From the NCBI RefSeq assembly GCF_027563345.1, contig NZ_JAMKBK010000001.1: DNA of 64,000 bases; one strand, 5' to 3'. The notes below the pieces were generated by a model. It did no database searches and had not been told where the DNA came from. It saw nothing but the letters and a program-made list of their open reading frames with translations. Below, piece after piece: positions 43,384 to 52,166 of the stretch; position 1 is the first letter of the stretch, and every line of letters starts with the position of its first letter. A program made the position numbers and the translations under genes. Origin of the DNA: Psychrobacillus psychrodurans. GTDB lineage: Bacteria; Bacillota; Bacilli; Bacillales_A; Planococcaceae.

Positions 43384-43421
43384 AAAAAGTTGATCATGAC
43401 TGAAGTCATAACCAACTTTTT
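43384..43421 (-). terminator. terminator of the coiled-coil protein gene
   Basis: AAAAAGTTG..ATGAC, loop TGAA, GTCAT..CAACTTTTT, directly downstream of the minus-strand stop. Confidence 0.8.
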
Positions 43422-43429
43422 ATATACTC

Positions 43430-44722
43430 TTATTCCCAATGAATGCCTTCTATTTTTTCGATATCGATGGAGATAGTTTGAGTACCACTTGCAAAGAAAG
43501 CAATTCCCGTATTTTGATTGACTAAAACTAGTTTTTCTACGGGAATTGCTACACCACTTAAAATAACTTGTTTGATGGGAGAGTCTGGGGGGAGCTTGGA
43601 TAGATGTCTACCTATATTTCCTTTAGCATATAATATTTTTTCGATAGATGCTTTTACTTCAGTTAATGTGTCGTTATGTCTTACTTCAGTCTCTTTTATG
43701 TTCCCTAAGCTATCGGTTACTTTTTTAAGTTGCCGATTTTGATTATCGGATAGTTGAAGCAAAAAACCTTGCTGTCTATTAAGGCTATCTTGTAAGTAAT
43801 TGTATATGTCATCCTGCTGTGTTATTTGAAGTTTGATTTCCTCAAATATTAATTCATCCATTTCCTCGGAAAGTTCCTGTTTTTCACTCAGACAGTTATT
43901 GAAATCGTTTTGTTCTTTAAACTGATTTACGATTAAGTCAAACTGATTATTTTGAGTTTCTGACAACTCAATTAAAATTTCTTTTTGTCTGTTAAATTGT
44001 TCTTTTAATAGATTAAATATTTCTGCCTGGTGATCAATCTTAGATAGGATGTCATTGGACAAAATGGTGTTATTGTGTATTAAATCATCTTGTTTACCGG
44101 AATATATTTTGTGCAAGAGGTTCTGTTCTTTTAAGTTTTTCGATACGATAGTAAAAAAGCGCTTTTGTTCTTCTATTACATTTTGTATTATTTCCCTTTG
44201 CGTATCAAATTGTTTTCCATGTTGGCCTAATTGAGCATTGATGTTGTCGAAAGAACTGTTTTGTTTAATGGCAAAGTTATTAAGAAAATTTCGTTGCCTA
44301 TTTACACTTCCTTGTAATTTGGTTAATGCTCTCTCTAAATTTTCTGTTCGTTTATTAGTTACATCGTTAAATTCAGATTGGTTATCCAAATGTACATGGA
44401 TTACTTGAAGTGTTTGCCCTACTTTTTGTAATTGGGACTTGGATTCTTTGGAGGTTTGTGCAAAATTGAGCAGTATCTTTTTTATATTTCCATAATCATA
44501 TCTATGATTATTATTTAACTTGTTAAGGATTATGTTTTGGTCACGTATATCTTTTAAAATTGTGTTGCAGGATTGGTCCAGCTGAGAAACACAGTTCATA
44601 AGATGATTATTTACGGAAGTTTGTTTTTCTAGAAACTCTAAATGGGGATTGTTGTAAAAATGATCTTGGTTGTTATTCTTTTCCAAGGCAGCGGAAACTA
44701 AATGGACCTTCGATTCTTTCAC
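43430..44722 (-). CDS. long coiled-coil protein with small C-terminal beta-type domain
   Basis: 430 residues, no signal peptide or membrane helix. Residues about 25-355 are rich in Q, N, K and L with heptad-like spacing and a loosely repeated unit (for example QFNRQKEILIELSETQNNQF and DSLNRQQGFLLQLSDNQNRQ). The last 60 residues change character (PIKQVILSGVAIPVEKLVLV, then NQNTGIAFF..GTQTISID) and resemble the 71-residue protein encoded downstream on the same strand. The start is GTG behind AAAAGGAG. A structural role, perhaps at the spore or cell surface, is a guess. I do not recognise a named family. Confidence 0.78.
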   Translation of the reverse strand: MKESKVHLVSAALEKNNNQDHFYNNPHLEFLEKQTSVNNHLMNCVSQLDQSCNTILKDIRDQNIILNKLNNNHRYDYGNIKKILLNFAQTSKESKSQLQKVGQTLQVIHVHLDNQSEFNDVTNKRTENLERALTKLQGSVNRQRNFLNNFAIKQNSSFDNINAQLGQHGKQFDTQREIIQNVIEEQKRFFTIVSKNLKEQNLLHKIYSGKQDDLIHNNTILSNDILSKIDHQAEIFNLLKEQFNRQKEILIELSETQNNQFDLIVNQFKEQNDFNNCLSEKQELSEEMDELIFEEIKLQITQQDDIYNYLQDSLNRQQGFLLQLSDNQNRQLKKVTDSLGNIKETEVRHNDTLTEVKASIEKILYAKGNIGRHLSKLPPDSPIKQVILSGVAIPVEKLVLVNQNTGIAFFASGTQTISIDIEKIEGIHWE

Positions 44723-44837
44723 TTCTCCATACTCCTTTTACACAGAAAGTCATTATGCCTTATTTTATGAACGTTATTGTTATTTGTGATGAATAAAGTT
44801 GTTGTTAAAATAAACATATAAAAAAGGTGGTAATTCC

Positions 44838-45491
44838 ATGTTGTATTCAGGTATTCCAACACTATCGGTTCCTATGGTGCGAGTCATTACGGTAACTGGT
44901 AGTGGGGTGGTAGAGGTCTCACCAAACTATGTTCAACTTCAAGTAGAAGTAAGGACAGAAGGGGAAGAGGTACAACAAACACAGGCTGAAAATGCGGAAA
45001 TCATGAGCCGCGTTATTCAGTCTTTGTTGGCTTTAAATATCCCGAGGGAAAATATACAAACAGCGGCTTTTAATGTTTTTCCTCAATATGATTATATAGA
45101 AGGAAAACAGTTATTTAGAGGATATGAGGTGACGAATGCTATTACGGTTAAAATAGACGATGTTGGAAAAGCTGGTATAGTAATCGATACTGCGGTGGCG
45201 AATGGTGCCAATAGTATATCGTCAATTCAATTTGGACTAGATAATCCAGAGCTTGTTTATCAACAGGCACTTCAGCGGTCTCTACATGATGCGCAAGTTA
45301 AAGCACAAACCATTGCGCAAACGATGAAGCTCACACTACATCCACAACCGATCTCCATTGTGGAGGAGCAACAACAAAGTGGACCAGAGCGTTATAAAAC
45401 GTTTTCTATGGCTAGTTCACAGGCGGAAACACCGATTGAGCAAGGGGAAATTTCTATAACTGCAACCGTTACTGTAAAGTACCAATATTAA
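44838..45491 (+). CDS. SIMPL-domain protein (DUF541)
   Basis: 217 residues. VITVTGSGVVEVSPNYVQLQ near 16-35, a central GYEVTNAITVKIDDVGKAG, and the closing ISITATVTVKYQY are characteristic of SIMPL/DUF541 proteins, which form oligomeric rings or channels in some bacteria. Most relatives are exported, but here the N-terminus has only MLYSGIPTLSVPMVR, not a signal peptide, so it is probably cytoplasmic unless exported otherwise. AAGGTGG precedes the ATG. Function unknown. Confidence 0.88.
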   Translation: MLYSGIPTLSVPMVRVITVTGSGVVEVSPNYVQLQVEVRTEGEEVQQTQAENAEIMSRVIQSLLALNIPRENIQTAAFNVFPQYDYIEGKQLFRGYEVTNAITVKIDDVGKAGIVIDTAVANGANSISSIQFGLDNPELVYQQALQRSLHDAQVKAQTIAQTMKLTLHPQPISIVEEQQQSGPERYKTFSMASSQAETPIEQGEISITATVTVKYQY

Positions 45492-45549
45492 AATAACGGA
45501 CGTTTTCTTAAACTGGGCGACTGCTTTTAAAGGTCCATTAACCATAGCT

Positions 45550-45595
45550 AAAAAAATCCCTGTGTATGAAATTTATACACAGGGATAATTTTATT
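45550..45595. terminator. bidirectional terminator between SIMPL and chemoreceptor genes
   Basis: ATCCCTGTGTAT, loop GAAATTT, ATACACAGGGAT; A-run on the left and T-rich tract on the right, for two convergent genes. Confidence 0.88.
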
Positions 45596-47243
45596 AAATA
45601 TTAAATTTAGATACTCTTACTTGTAAATCCTCAGCAAGGTTTGCTAAAGAGACAGCCGCAGCAGATACTTCTTCCATTGATGCAAGTTGTTCTTCGGAAG
45701 CTGCAGCAACAGAAGATGAACTATCAAATGTGTCGCTTGCTACTGTAGACATATTATTAGCATGTGTTGCAACGTCTTTTACAATGTTATGAATGTTATT
45801 TGTTATGGAAGATATATCTCCAACTTGTTCTTTTACTTGCCCTACAGATGTCAGGATATCCTGGAAAGTTTCTTCTGTATGATGCGCGATTGTAAGCCCA
45901 GAATCAACTTTTTCCTTAACACCATTAATAGATGTTACTGTTTGCTTCGTATCCTTTTCAATTTCGGTAGCAATATCGGATATGTCAGAGACCGATTTTC
46001 TAGTTTGTTCCGACAGTTTTCTAACTTCATCTGCAACTACTGCAAAGCCTTTACCTGCTTCACCAGCACGTGCAGCTTCGATTGCCGCATTTAAGGCAAG
46101 CAGGTTAGTTTGGTCGGCAATGTCCGTTATTAGTTTTAATATGTGAACAATCTCTTTAGAACGCTCATTGAGCGTAACAAGTGCTTGATCTGTTTCTAAT
46201 ACTGCATCATTTATTAATTTCATCTGTGCTACAGTATCTTGAACGAATGCAGATCCTTGCATGGTTTTCTCATTTGTTGCAATCGTTATTTCCATTGTGT
46301 CTTTTGCTTTTTCTGCAATTAGAGTTATTGCATTTGAGCTTTCTTCAGCAGAGCGAGCAGATTCTTTTGCCATATTTGTTTGGTGTTCTGCTCCTTCTGA
46401 AACCTGTTGAATTGAAGTAGAGATCAGTTCGGTACCTTTCATGGTCTCGTCTGCACTTGCCATTAACTCTTCAGCGGAAGCTGCTACTTGATTGGAGCTA
46501 TCAGAGACATGGGTAATGACTTCTCTTAAATTCAGCGTCATTTGTTCAAAGGATTTCTGTAATGTAGCCACTTCATCACGGGTTTTTACCTGTACAATAT
46601 CTACTGCAAGGTTTCCATTTGCAATTTCCTCAGCATTTTTGGTAATGTCGCGTATTGGTCGAACAATCCTGTTTGTAAAGAAAATCACCAATGTAATACT
46701 ACCAACTAGTAAGAGGACTATTAAAATAATTGAAATGTAAATAATTCCATCAATCTTGTTTTGCAAATTACTTTGCATAATCGAATATTCAGCAGTAATA
46801 TTTCGTTTTAATCGAATCACATCATTGATTAATCCTTTGGTACGTGTGGATTGTCGTTTTATCTCTGCAAGGTTTTGCTCTGAAATTGCTTGATTGGAAT
46901 AATTTAATATTTCTTCGTACTTTTTAGCTATGCTAGTATTCAGTTGTTTCTGATCGGTTGTTGTTAAGGAAGGAGTTAGCTGATCGTTTATAGATTTTGT
47001 TGATGCTAAATCTACCTCAATATCATTTTTATTGCTTTCTGATATGTTAAGGGAATATACACTTAATGATTTTTGTAAACTTTTTGCTGAACTATTTAAC
47101 TCTTCTACTTTAACTAAAGCTTCCACAATTTCTTCCGTAGAGGATTTTAACGCCGTTAGTTGAATTATGTTATAGGCGATGATGCAAGCAGATAGTAGCA
47201 AAGGAATAATTGATATCATTAATATCTTCTGTTTAAGCTTCAT
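45594..47243 (-). CDS. methyl-accepting chemotaxis protein
   Basis: Membrane chemoreceptor of 549 residues. TM1 at about 8-28, an extracellular helical domain of about 135 residues, TM2 at about 165-188, HAMP (about 190-242) and a cytoplasmic signalling domain with the conserved tip LLALNAAIEAARAGEAGKGF followed by AVVADEVRKLSEQ near 375-410. Extracellular domain size fits a four-helix bundle. Its start lies 19 bp after the stop of a BMP-family binding lipoprotein, with AGGTGA between, so the two are probably cotranscribed and the lipoprotein may present ligand to the receptor. It would signal through CheA/CheW. Confidence 0.93.
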   Translation of the reverse strand: MKLKQKILMISIIPLLLSACIIAYNIIQLTALKSSTEEIVEALVKVEELNSSAKSLQKSLSVYSLNISESNKNDIEVDLASTKSINDQLTPSLTTTDQKQLNTSIAKKYEEILNYSNQAISEQNLAEIKRQSTRTKGLINDVIRLKRNITAEYSIMQSNLQNKIDGIIYISIILIVLLLVGSITLVIFFTNRIVRPIRDITKNAEEIANGNLAVDIVQVKTRDEVATLQKSFEQMTLNLREVITHVSDSSNQVAASAEELMASADETMKGTELISTSIQQVSEGAEHQTNMAKESARSAEESSNAITLIAEKAKDTMEITIATNEKTMQGSAFVQDTVAQMKLINDAVLETDQALVTLNERSKEIVHILKLITDIADQTNLLALNAAIEAARAGEAGKGFAVVADEVRKLSEQTRKSVSDISDIATEIEKDTKQTVTSINGVKEKVDSGLTIAHHTEETFQDILTSVGQVKEQVGDISSITNNIHNIVKDVATHANNMSTVASDTFDSSSSVAAASEEQLASMEEVSAAAVSLANLAEDLQVRVSKFNI

Positions 47244-47262
47244 TATTCAAGTCACCTAATTT

Positions 47263-48240
47263 CTATTGTAGTATTTTAATGGAACCATTTGCGATATCTT
47301 CTTGTAGCTTAGCTAATCGATTTTGCTCAGCAGTAGATAGATTGATTACACGAATTGGTGCTATACTTACACCATTTTCTTTTATTCCTAATAATTGATC
47401 TTTTTGGGGTATTTTATTGGTTTCTACAAGTTCTTGAACAGTATTAAAAATAGCCACGTCCACTTGTTTTAGCATAGAAGAGACCACTGCTTTTTCAGCC
47501 AAATAAAACTGGTCGCTATCTACTCCAAATGAATAAGTACCTGAGCGCTGTGATTCATTTATAACGCCTACTCCTGTAAATCCAGCAGCTGGATATATAA
47601 AGTCAGCTTTAGCTGAAATCATTTCCGCTGCAATGCTTTCACCTAATTTATCGTTACCAAACTCACCTGCGTATTTAGACAAAATAACAGCATTCGGATT
47701 TTCAGACTTCACTCCAGCCGTAAAACCTTTTTCAAATTTATGAATGAGAGGAACATCCTCGCCTCCAACAAATCCTATGACATTACTTTTTGTTTTCATG
47801 CCAGCGATTGCTCCTAATAAGAACGATGCTTCCTCTTCTTTAAATGTTACATTATATACATTGGGTAGCTCCGATTGAGCATCTATCAGTAAAAATGATT
47901 CATCTGGATATTTTTTTGCAATAGTTTCGAGATCCTCCTGGATGGCAAACCCTAGTCCGATTATTAAGTCGTTATCGGATTTCACTAGCTCTTCTAAGCC
48001 TTTTGCATATGTATCTGTATCATCAATTTCGCGGTAATCAAATGAAATATTTAACTCGTCACGTGCTTTTTCTAAACCTTGGAATCCTAAATCAGAGAAT
48101 GATTGATCTCCAAGTCCAGCGTCGGAAAGCATAATACCGACTTTTAGTTGATGGGATTCAGAAGTCGTGTCCTTCTCAGTGCATCCACTTATAATCAATA
48201 AAAACATGCATAATAACCCAATCACAATACTGTTTTTCAT
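47263..48240 (-). CDS. BMP-family (PnrA-like) substrate-binding lipoprotein
   Basis: Lipoprotein of 325 residues with lipobox IISGC (Cys20). BMP-family pattern: VGIMLSDAGLGDQSFSDLGF near 34-53, LIIGLGFAIQEDLETIAKKY, KSNVIGFVGGEDVPLIHKFE and DFIYPAAGFTGVGVINESQR near 215-235. Relatives bind purine nucleosides or act in signalling. There are no permease or ATPase genes beside it. Instead a chemoreceptor gene follows, which suggests a sensory role. ATG 48240 follows TTAGGAG. Confidence 0.9.
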   Translation of the reverse strand: MKNSIVIGLLCMFLLIISGCTEKDTTSESHQLKVGIMLSDAGLGDQSFSDLGFQGLEKARDELNISFDYREIDDTDTYAKGLEELVKSDNDLIIGLGFAIQEDLETIAKKYPDESFLLIDAQSELPNVYNVTFKEEEASFLLGAIAGMKTKSNVIGFVGGEDVPLIHKFEKGFTAGVKSENPNAVILSKYAGEFGNDKLGESIAAEMISAKADFIYPAAGFTGVGVINESQRSGTYSFGVDSDQFYLAEKAVVSSMLKQVDVAIFNTVQELVETNKIPQKDQLLGIKENGVSIAPIRVINLSTAEQNRLAKLQEDIANGSIKILQ

Positions 48241-48407
48241 AAAGCCACTCCTAACATAATAAATATTGTTGTACTATACTACTATCGTTTCAAACCCGAG
48301 ATATTTAATAGGTTTTGTTTACATTAATAATTCAGAAATTTAGAAGGGGAAGAAAAAGAGGAGCCATAGTTTGGCTCCTACTTTTAAGAGATAAGGTATA
48401 AAATGTT

Positions 48408-48446
48408 CTGTGAACACTGGATTCGTAGGGTTTTAAAGATAAGATT
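48408..48446 (-). repeat. interspersed intergenic repeat, copy F (tail fragment)
   Basis: GTGAACACTGGATTCGTAGG followed by GTTTTAAAGATA matches the flank/tail of inverted copies B (GTGAACACTGGGTTTTCG) and H (GGATTCGTAGAGCTTTAAAG). It precedes copy G, repeating the minus-then-plus arrangement seen elsewhere. Confidence 0.55.
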
Positions 48447-48659
48447 GGGCAAGCCTATCACTTAGATGGTAAGAGTATTCCAAATTTATTTAGTGAAAAT
48501 ATCATCTATGATTTCTATTGAATTAGAAATGCTGATATTCAATGATAAATGCGGATAGTAAAATTTCTTTGTGATAGCGTACAGTCCAACATTAATGATT
48601 TTCAAATACGCTGTAAAATAGTAAGTACCATAGACTTTAATTATGCGTTTACTTCAAGC

Positions 48660-48852
48660 GTACATGGTTGATTGGAGCGTAGGGCGGCTCCTCGAGTAGG
48701 AACAGTGCGAGCTGAAGACCCTGGAAGGAGCGTAGAGAAAATCTTTTTTGCGACGAGCTTGCGCAGGAGCAAAGGGAGCGGCTGAAGCCGTGCCCATGGA
48801 AAGCGTCTGCCCAGAGCAGAAATCAACAATATCTATGTTTCTGTTCTTAAAA
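48660..48852 (+). repeat. interspersed intergenic repeat, copy G
   Basis: Head GGTTGATTGGAGCGTAGGG, middle GAGCTGAAGACCCTGG shared with copy I, then GTGCCCATGGAAAGCGTCTG and the tail TATGTTTCTGTTCTTAAAA shared with copies C and I. It fills most of the otherwise empty 48241-48886 gap together with fragment F. Confidence 0.85.
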
Positions 48853-48886
48853 CATTATTATTTATTACTCGAATTTATATCTTAGA

Positions 48887-50308
48887 TTATTGCTGATTCC
48901 AAACAACAAGCTTTGTCTCTGTCATTTCATGAATTGCATATTTAACACCTTCTTTACCGGTACCGCTTTCTTTCACACCTCCGTATGGCATTTGGTCAAT
49001 ACGATAGGTAGGAATATCATTAATCATGACACCTCCAACCTGTAATTCCTTTGAAGCTTTAAATGCTGTTTGTATATCATTTGTGAAAATGCCAGCCTGT
49101 AAACCAAAATCGGAATTGTTGATAGCGGAAATGCCTTCTTGAATAGAAGAAATACGGTTAACTACAACGATTGGTGCAAAAACCTCCTGGCAAGAAACTT
49201 TAGAGGTTGAGGACACATTTGCTAAAATAGTAGGTAAGAAAACACCATTTTCTATTGTGCCACCAGAGATAATCTTAGAGCCTTGTTCGACTGCTTCTTG
49301 TACCCAGCTTAGCGCACGTGCTTGTTCGTCGGGATGAATCATAGCCGAAATATCTGTTGATTCCTCATCTGGGCTTCCAATTACGAGCTGGTTTGTTAAA
49401 GTAGAAAATTGCTCCAGAAACTCATCGTATATTTCATCCATTACATATGTACGCTGTAAAGAGATACATACCTGACCTTGGTTAGAGAATGCACCCATTA
49501 CGCATTTTGGAACAATTTTAGCTAAATCTACATTTTTGTCTATAATTAAACCTGAGTTAGAACCAAGTTCAAGAGCTACTTTCTTCAATCCAGCTTTTTC
49601 TTGAATACCTTTTCCAACTGCTGGACTACCAGTAAATGTTATCATTTTGACTTTGTCGTTTTTGACTAATGCATCTCCAATAGTTTTTCCGCTACCCGTC
49701 ACTACATTGAATACTCCTTTTGGCAGTGCTGTTTGATCGATTAACTCTGCTAAAAAGAGTGCGGAAAGGGGAGTTTGTGAGGCTGGTTTCAAAACGATTG
49801 TGTTGCCAGCAGCAATTGCAGGACCAACTTTGTGTGCTACTAAGTTTTGTGGGAAATTAAATGGTGTAATCGCCCCAATTACTCCAATTGGTTCTTCAAT
49901 TGTATAGCCAAAACGGTTTGCCCCGTTTTTTGCTGCGTCCATTGGAATCATCTCTCCAGTTAATCGTTTAGCCTCCTCTGCAGCGAATTTATAGGTTTCA
50001 ATCGTACGATCAATTTCACCTAATGCATATTTAATAGGTTTAGCGGCTTCTAAAGAAATGATTTCCGCAGCTTTCTGACGATTATCCATAAATAATTGCC
50101 CAATTTGTTCTAAAATGGCAGCTCTTTCGTATGCAGTTAAAGCTGCCATTTGTTTTCTTGTTTCATACGCAATGTCAATTGCTGTTTCAACATCTTCAAG
50201 AGTAGCTTGTGGAATCTGTGCTATAGCTTCTTTTGTATGGGGAGAAAGTAGTTCTGTATATTTATTTGAAGATTTCCATTCACCATCTACGTAATAATGC
50301 TTTTTCAT
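48887..50308 (-). CDS. NAD(P)-dependent aldehyde dehydrogenase (GAPN/y4uC-like group)
   Basis: Cytoplasmic enzyme of 473 residues. Cofactor region PFNFPQNLVAHKVGPAIAAG then NTIVLKPASQTP near 147-176, GSPAVGKGI, catalytic Glu in VALELGSNSG near 245 and catalytic Cys in GQVCISLQRTYV near 279. The C-terminal PYGGVKESGTGKEGVKYAIH is typical of the lactaldehyde/phosphonoacetaldehyde/GAPN side of the family. The exact aldehyde is not predictable. ATG 50308 follows AAAGGATG. Single gene. Confidence 0.88.
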   Translation of the reverse strand: MKKHYYVDGEWKSSNKYTELLSPHTKEAIAQIPQATLEDVETAIDIAYETRKQMAALTAYERAAILEQIGQLFMDNRQKAAEIISLEAAKPIKYALGEIDRTIETYKFAAEEAKRLTGEMIPMDAAKNGANRFGYTIEEPIGVIGAITPFNFPQNLVAHKVGPAIAAGNTIVLKPASQTPLSALFLAELIDQTALPKGVFNVVTGSGKTIGDALVKNDKVKMITFTGSPAVGKGIQEKAGLKKVALELGSNSGLIIDKNVDLAKIVPKCVMGAFSNQGQVCISLQRTYVMDEIYDEFLEQFSTLTNQLVIGSPDEESTDISAMIHPDEQARALSWVQEAVEQGSKIISGGTIENGVFLPTILANVSSTSKVSCQEVFAPIVVVNRISSIQEGISAINNSDFGLQAGIFTNDIQTAFKASKELQVGGVMINDIPTYRIDQMPYGGVKESGTGKEGVKYAIHEMTETKLVVWNQQ

Positions 50309-50437
50309 CGAATCATCCTTTCAAGATTATACTTAGTGTGATTAGCCGATATGGATCGCAATATAGGTGAAATACCTGTTCTAACTCTACCATACCCATT
50401 AATACCAGTTCTAATATTCATATGTATTTTAGTAATC

Positions 50438-50472
50438 AAAAAAATCGCTTGATGCGTGCACATCAAGCGATT
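50438..50472 (-). terminator. terminator of the PepSY gene at 50484
   Basis: On the minus strand AATCGCTTGATG, loop TGCACG-type, CATCAAGCGATT, then seven T. Confidence 0.9.
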
Positions 50473-50483
50473 AGTATTATATT

Positions 50484-51050
50484 TTAATCGTCATAACGAT
50501 CGTCGTCATCATCGTCGTCTAGCTCAGATTCGAGGATCTTCCCTGTGGTTGCATCGACTGTAAACTCTGCTTTGCCCTTGGCTGTGCGAAGCTCAATTTC
50601 ATATTCAAACTGACCATCATCCGAATCTAATTTGATTTCTGAAAGTGTTCCTTTAATTTGTTTCTGAGCAATTTCAATTGCTTTAGCTTCTGTTATAAGC
50701 TTAGCATTAGTAGGCACTTGATCATCATCGTCGTCTTGGTCATCGTCATCTTCTCTTATATTTAAGACTTTTGCTGTGTAAGCTTCGACGCGTACTTCGT
50801 ATTCTTTAGATTTTTCTGCATCGATATCTACATCATAAAATGTCTTTCCGTTTCTTTGTTCCAATTCTACACTTTCAATTATTCCATCTACTTGCGTAAG
50901 TGCTACTTCTTTAGCCTTTTCCATGCCGATCAATTTTTCGTTTTGCGATTTACTTAATTTAAGGTTGTCGTCATCTGCTAGAGCATTAATCGCAAGTCCT
51001 CCGCTAATCACAAGTGCAGCTGCTAATGAACCAATTACTATTTTTTTCAT
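50484..51050 (-). CDS. secreted protein with two PepSY domains
   Basis: Exported protein of 188 residues. Signal peptide with ALA cleavage near 26 (LAINALA-DD). Two PepSY units, about 42-98 (KAKEVALTQVDGIIESVELE...) and 118-178 (EAKAIEIAQKQIKGTLSEIK...), are separated by an Asp-rich linker (DDDDQDDDDD) and followed by an acidic tail. PepSY domains are thought to inhibit or regulate proteases at the cell surface. AGGAGG precedes the ATG. It lies downstream of another PepSY gene and a two-component system, like YkoI near YkoGH. Confidence 0.87.
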   Translation of the reverse strand: MKKIVIGSLAAALVISGGLAINALADDDNLKLSKSQNEKLIGMEKAKEVALTQVDGIIESVELEQRNGKTFYDVDIDAEKSKEYEVRVEAYTAKVLNIREDDDDQDDDDDQVPTNAKLITEAKAIEIAQKQIKGTLSEIKLDSDDGQFEYEIELRTAKGKAEFTVDATTGKILESELDDDDDDDRYDD

Positions 51051-51324
51051 TTATTTCTCCTCCTAAGTTTTGTTTGCCTTACATGTACTACTATAAACAA
51101 CCTAAAAGAAAGGATGGGGAGGGGAAGGTTAAAATTTGGATAGAAAATAAATTTACACTCATAGGAAGATTGAATAAGATTTCTAATTCGTAAGTAAGGG
51201 TCAGCAAGTAAATTGATAGACCTCAGGTAAATAAAAATGAACGCAAATAAACATCGAAACGTCACAATGAAGTGCTTCTGCACAAGCGCGTAGCGATAAA
51301 AGAGTATGGAGCAGAACAATTATT
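51051..51324. other. intergenic stretch before the PepSY gene
   Basis: About 270 AT-rich bases. Apart from the ribosome site at the right of 50484-51050 and an unremarkable -10-like TATAGT around 51090 (minus strand), I see no gene, repeat or clear regulatory motif. Confidence 0.4.
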
Positions 51325-51365
51325 AAAAAAGAAAGGTTGGTAGCGGTAGTTGCCGCGACCAACCT
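51325..51365 (-). terminator. terminator of the two-component/PepSY operon
   Basis: On the minus strand AGGTTGGTCGCGG, loop CAACTA, CCGCTACCAACCT, then TTCTTTTTT. Confidence 0.88.
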
Positions 51366-51380
51366 CATTTAGGGCTTCTT

Positions 51381-52094
51381 TTAATCCTCCCAATCTACCG
51401 ATTTCACTGTACCAGTGTAAGCATCAACTTGGACAACTGCTTCACGATCGTTTTCTCCATTTTCAATCTCAACCTCCACCAAGTAGTATGGTGTTTGACC
51501 AGAAGGGTGATGAAGTTCTACATCATCATCAGCAACGCCTTTTAAATGTTTTGCTGCAATAATGAGTGCCTCCTGCTCAGTGAGGATTGTGCTTTCTGTT
51601 GTTACTGGTTCTTCTGTTGGAGCATGAGTTGAATCTATTATGGAACCGTTATATGGGTCTACCTTTAGCGTAATTTTCTCATTTTCCTTCAGAACAATTG
51701 CTTCGTAGTATGGGGTATCTGTATTATTTATAAAATGAATGGATTTTAACTCACCTTGTGTAGCAATTTCTTTTTTTATTTGATCCTTAGTCAGTTTATT
51801 GAAGGGAGGTGCTACCTCTTCAGTCGTCATTTGTTCTAGTGAAAGTATATCTCCTTTTTTTGTATCCATCCTAACAGTGTAAACGCCATTCTCCATTTGA
51901 ATTTCAAGCTGATACTCGTTATCGGATTTCGAAGCGTGGATAATTTCACCTGGATATTTTGCTAGTGCAGTTTCTTTCAATTCCTTTTCTGTGAGAGACT
52001 TAGTAGAAAAAAGAGATAGCCAAAGCACACCGAATACTAACAAAACTACTAATATGGTTCCTCCAATTATCCAACTGGATTTATTTACCTTCAT
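51381..52094 (-). CDS. membrane-anchored PepSY protein
   Basis: 237 residues. One membrane segment (about 8-28, IIGGTILVVLLVFGVLWLSL) leaves the rest outside. PepSY-like units at about 30-90, 95-155 and 165-237 end in VDPYNGSIIDST and VDAYTGTVKSVDWED. ATG 52094 is eight bases after GAGGTGA; the in-frame GTG at 52106 overlaps that site. It starts 72 bp after the sensor kinase gene and ends at a terminator, so it probably belongs to that operon and may modulate the kinase or envelope proteases. Confidence 0.85.
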   Translation of the reverse strand: MKVNKSSWIIGGTILVVLLVFGVLWLSLFSTKSLTEKELKETALAKYPGEIIHASKSDNEYQLEIQMENGVYTVRMDTKKGDILSLEQMTTEEVAPPFNKLTKDQIKKEIATQGELKSIHFINNTDTPYYEAIVLKENEKITLKVDPYNGSIIDSTHAPTEEPVTTESTILTEQEALIIAAKHLKGVADDDVELHHPSGQTPYYLVEVEIENGENDREAVVQVDAYTGTVKSVDWED

Positions 52095-52166
52095 CGTATG
52101 CGTCACCTCATGATTCTGTCTGTTGCAATAGTGTACAACTCGAAAGTTAGAATTCGGGGAGAAAAT

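Noticed and set aside
48641..48829. 62-codon minus-strand frame
   Set aside because: Lies within repeat copy G.
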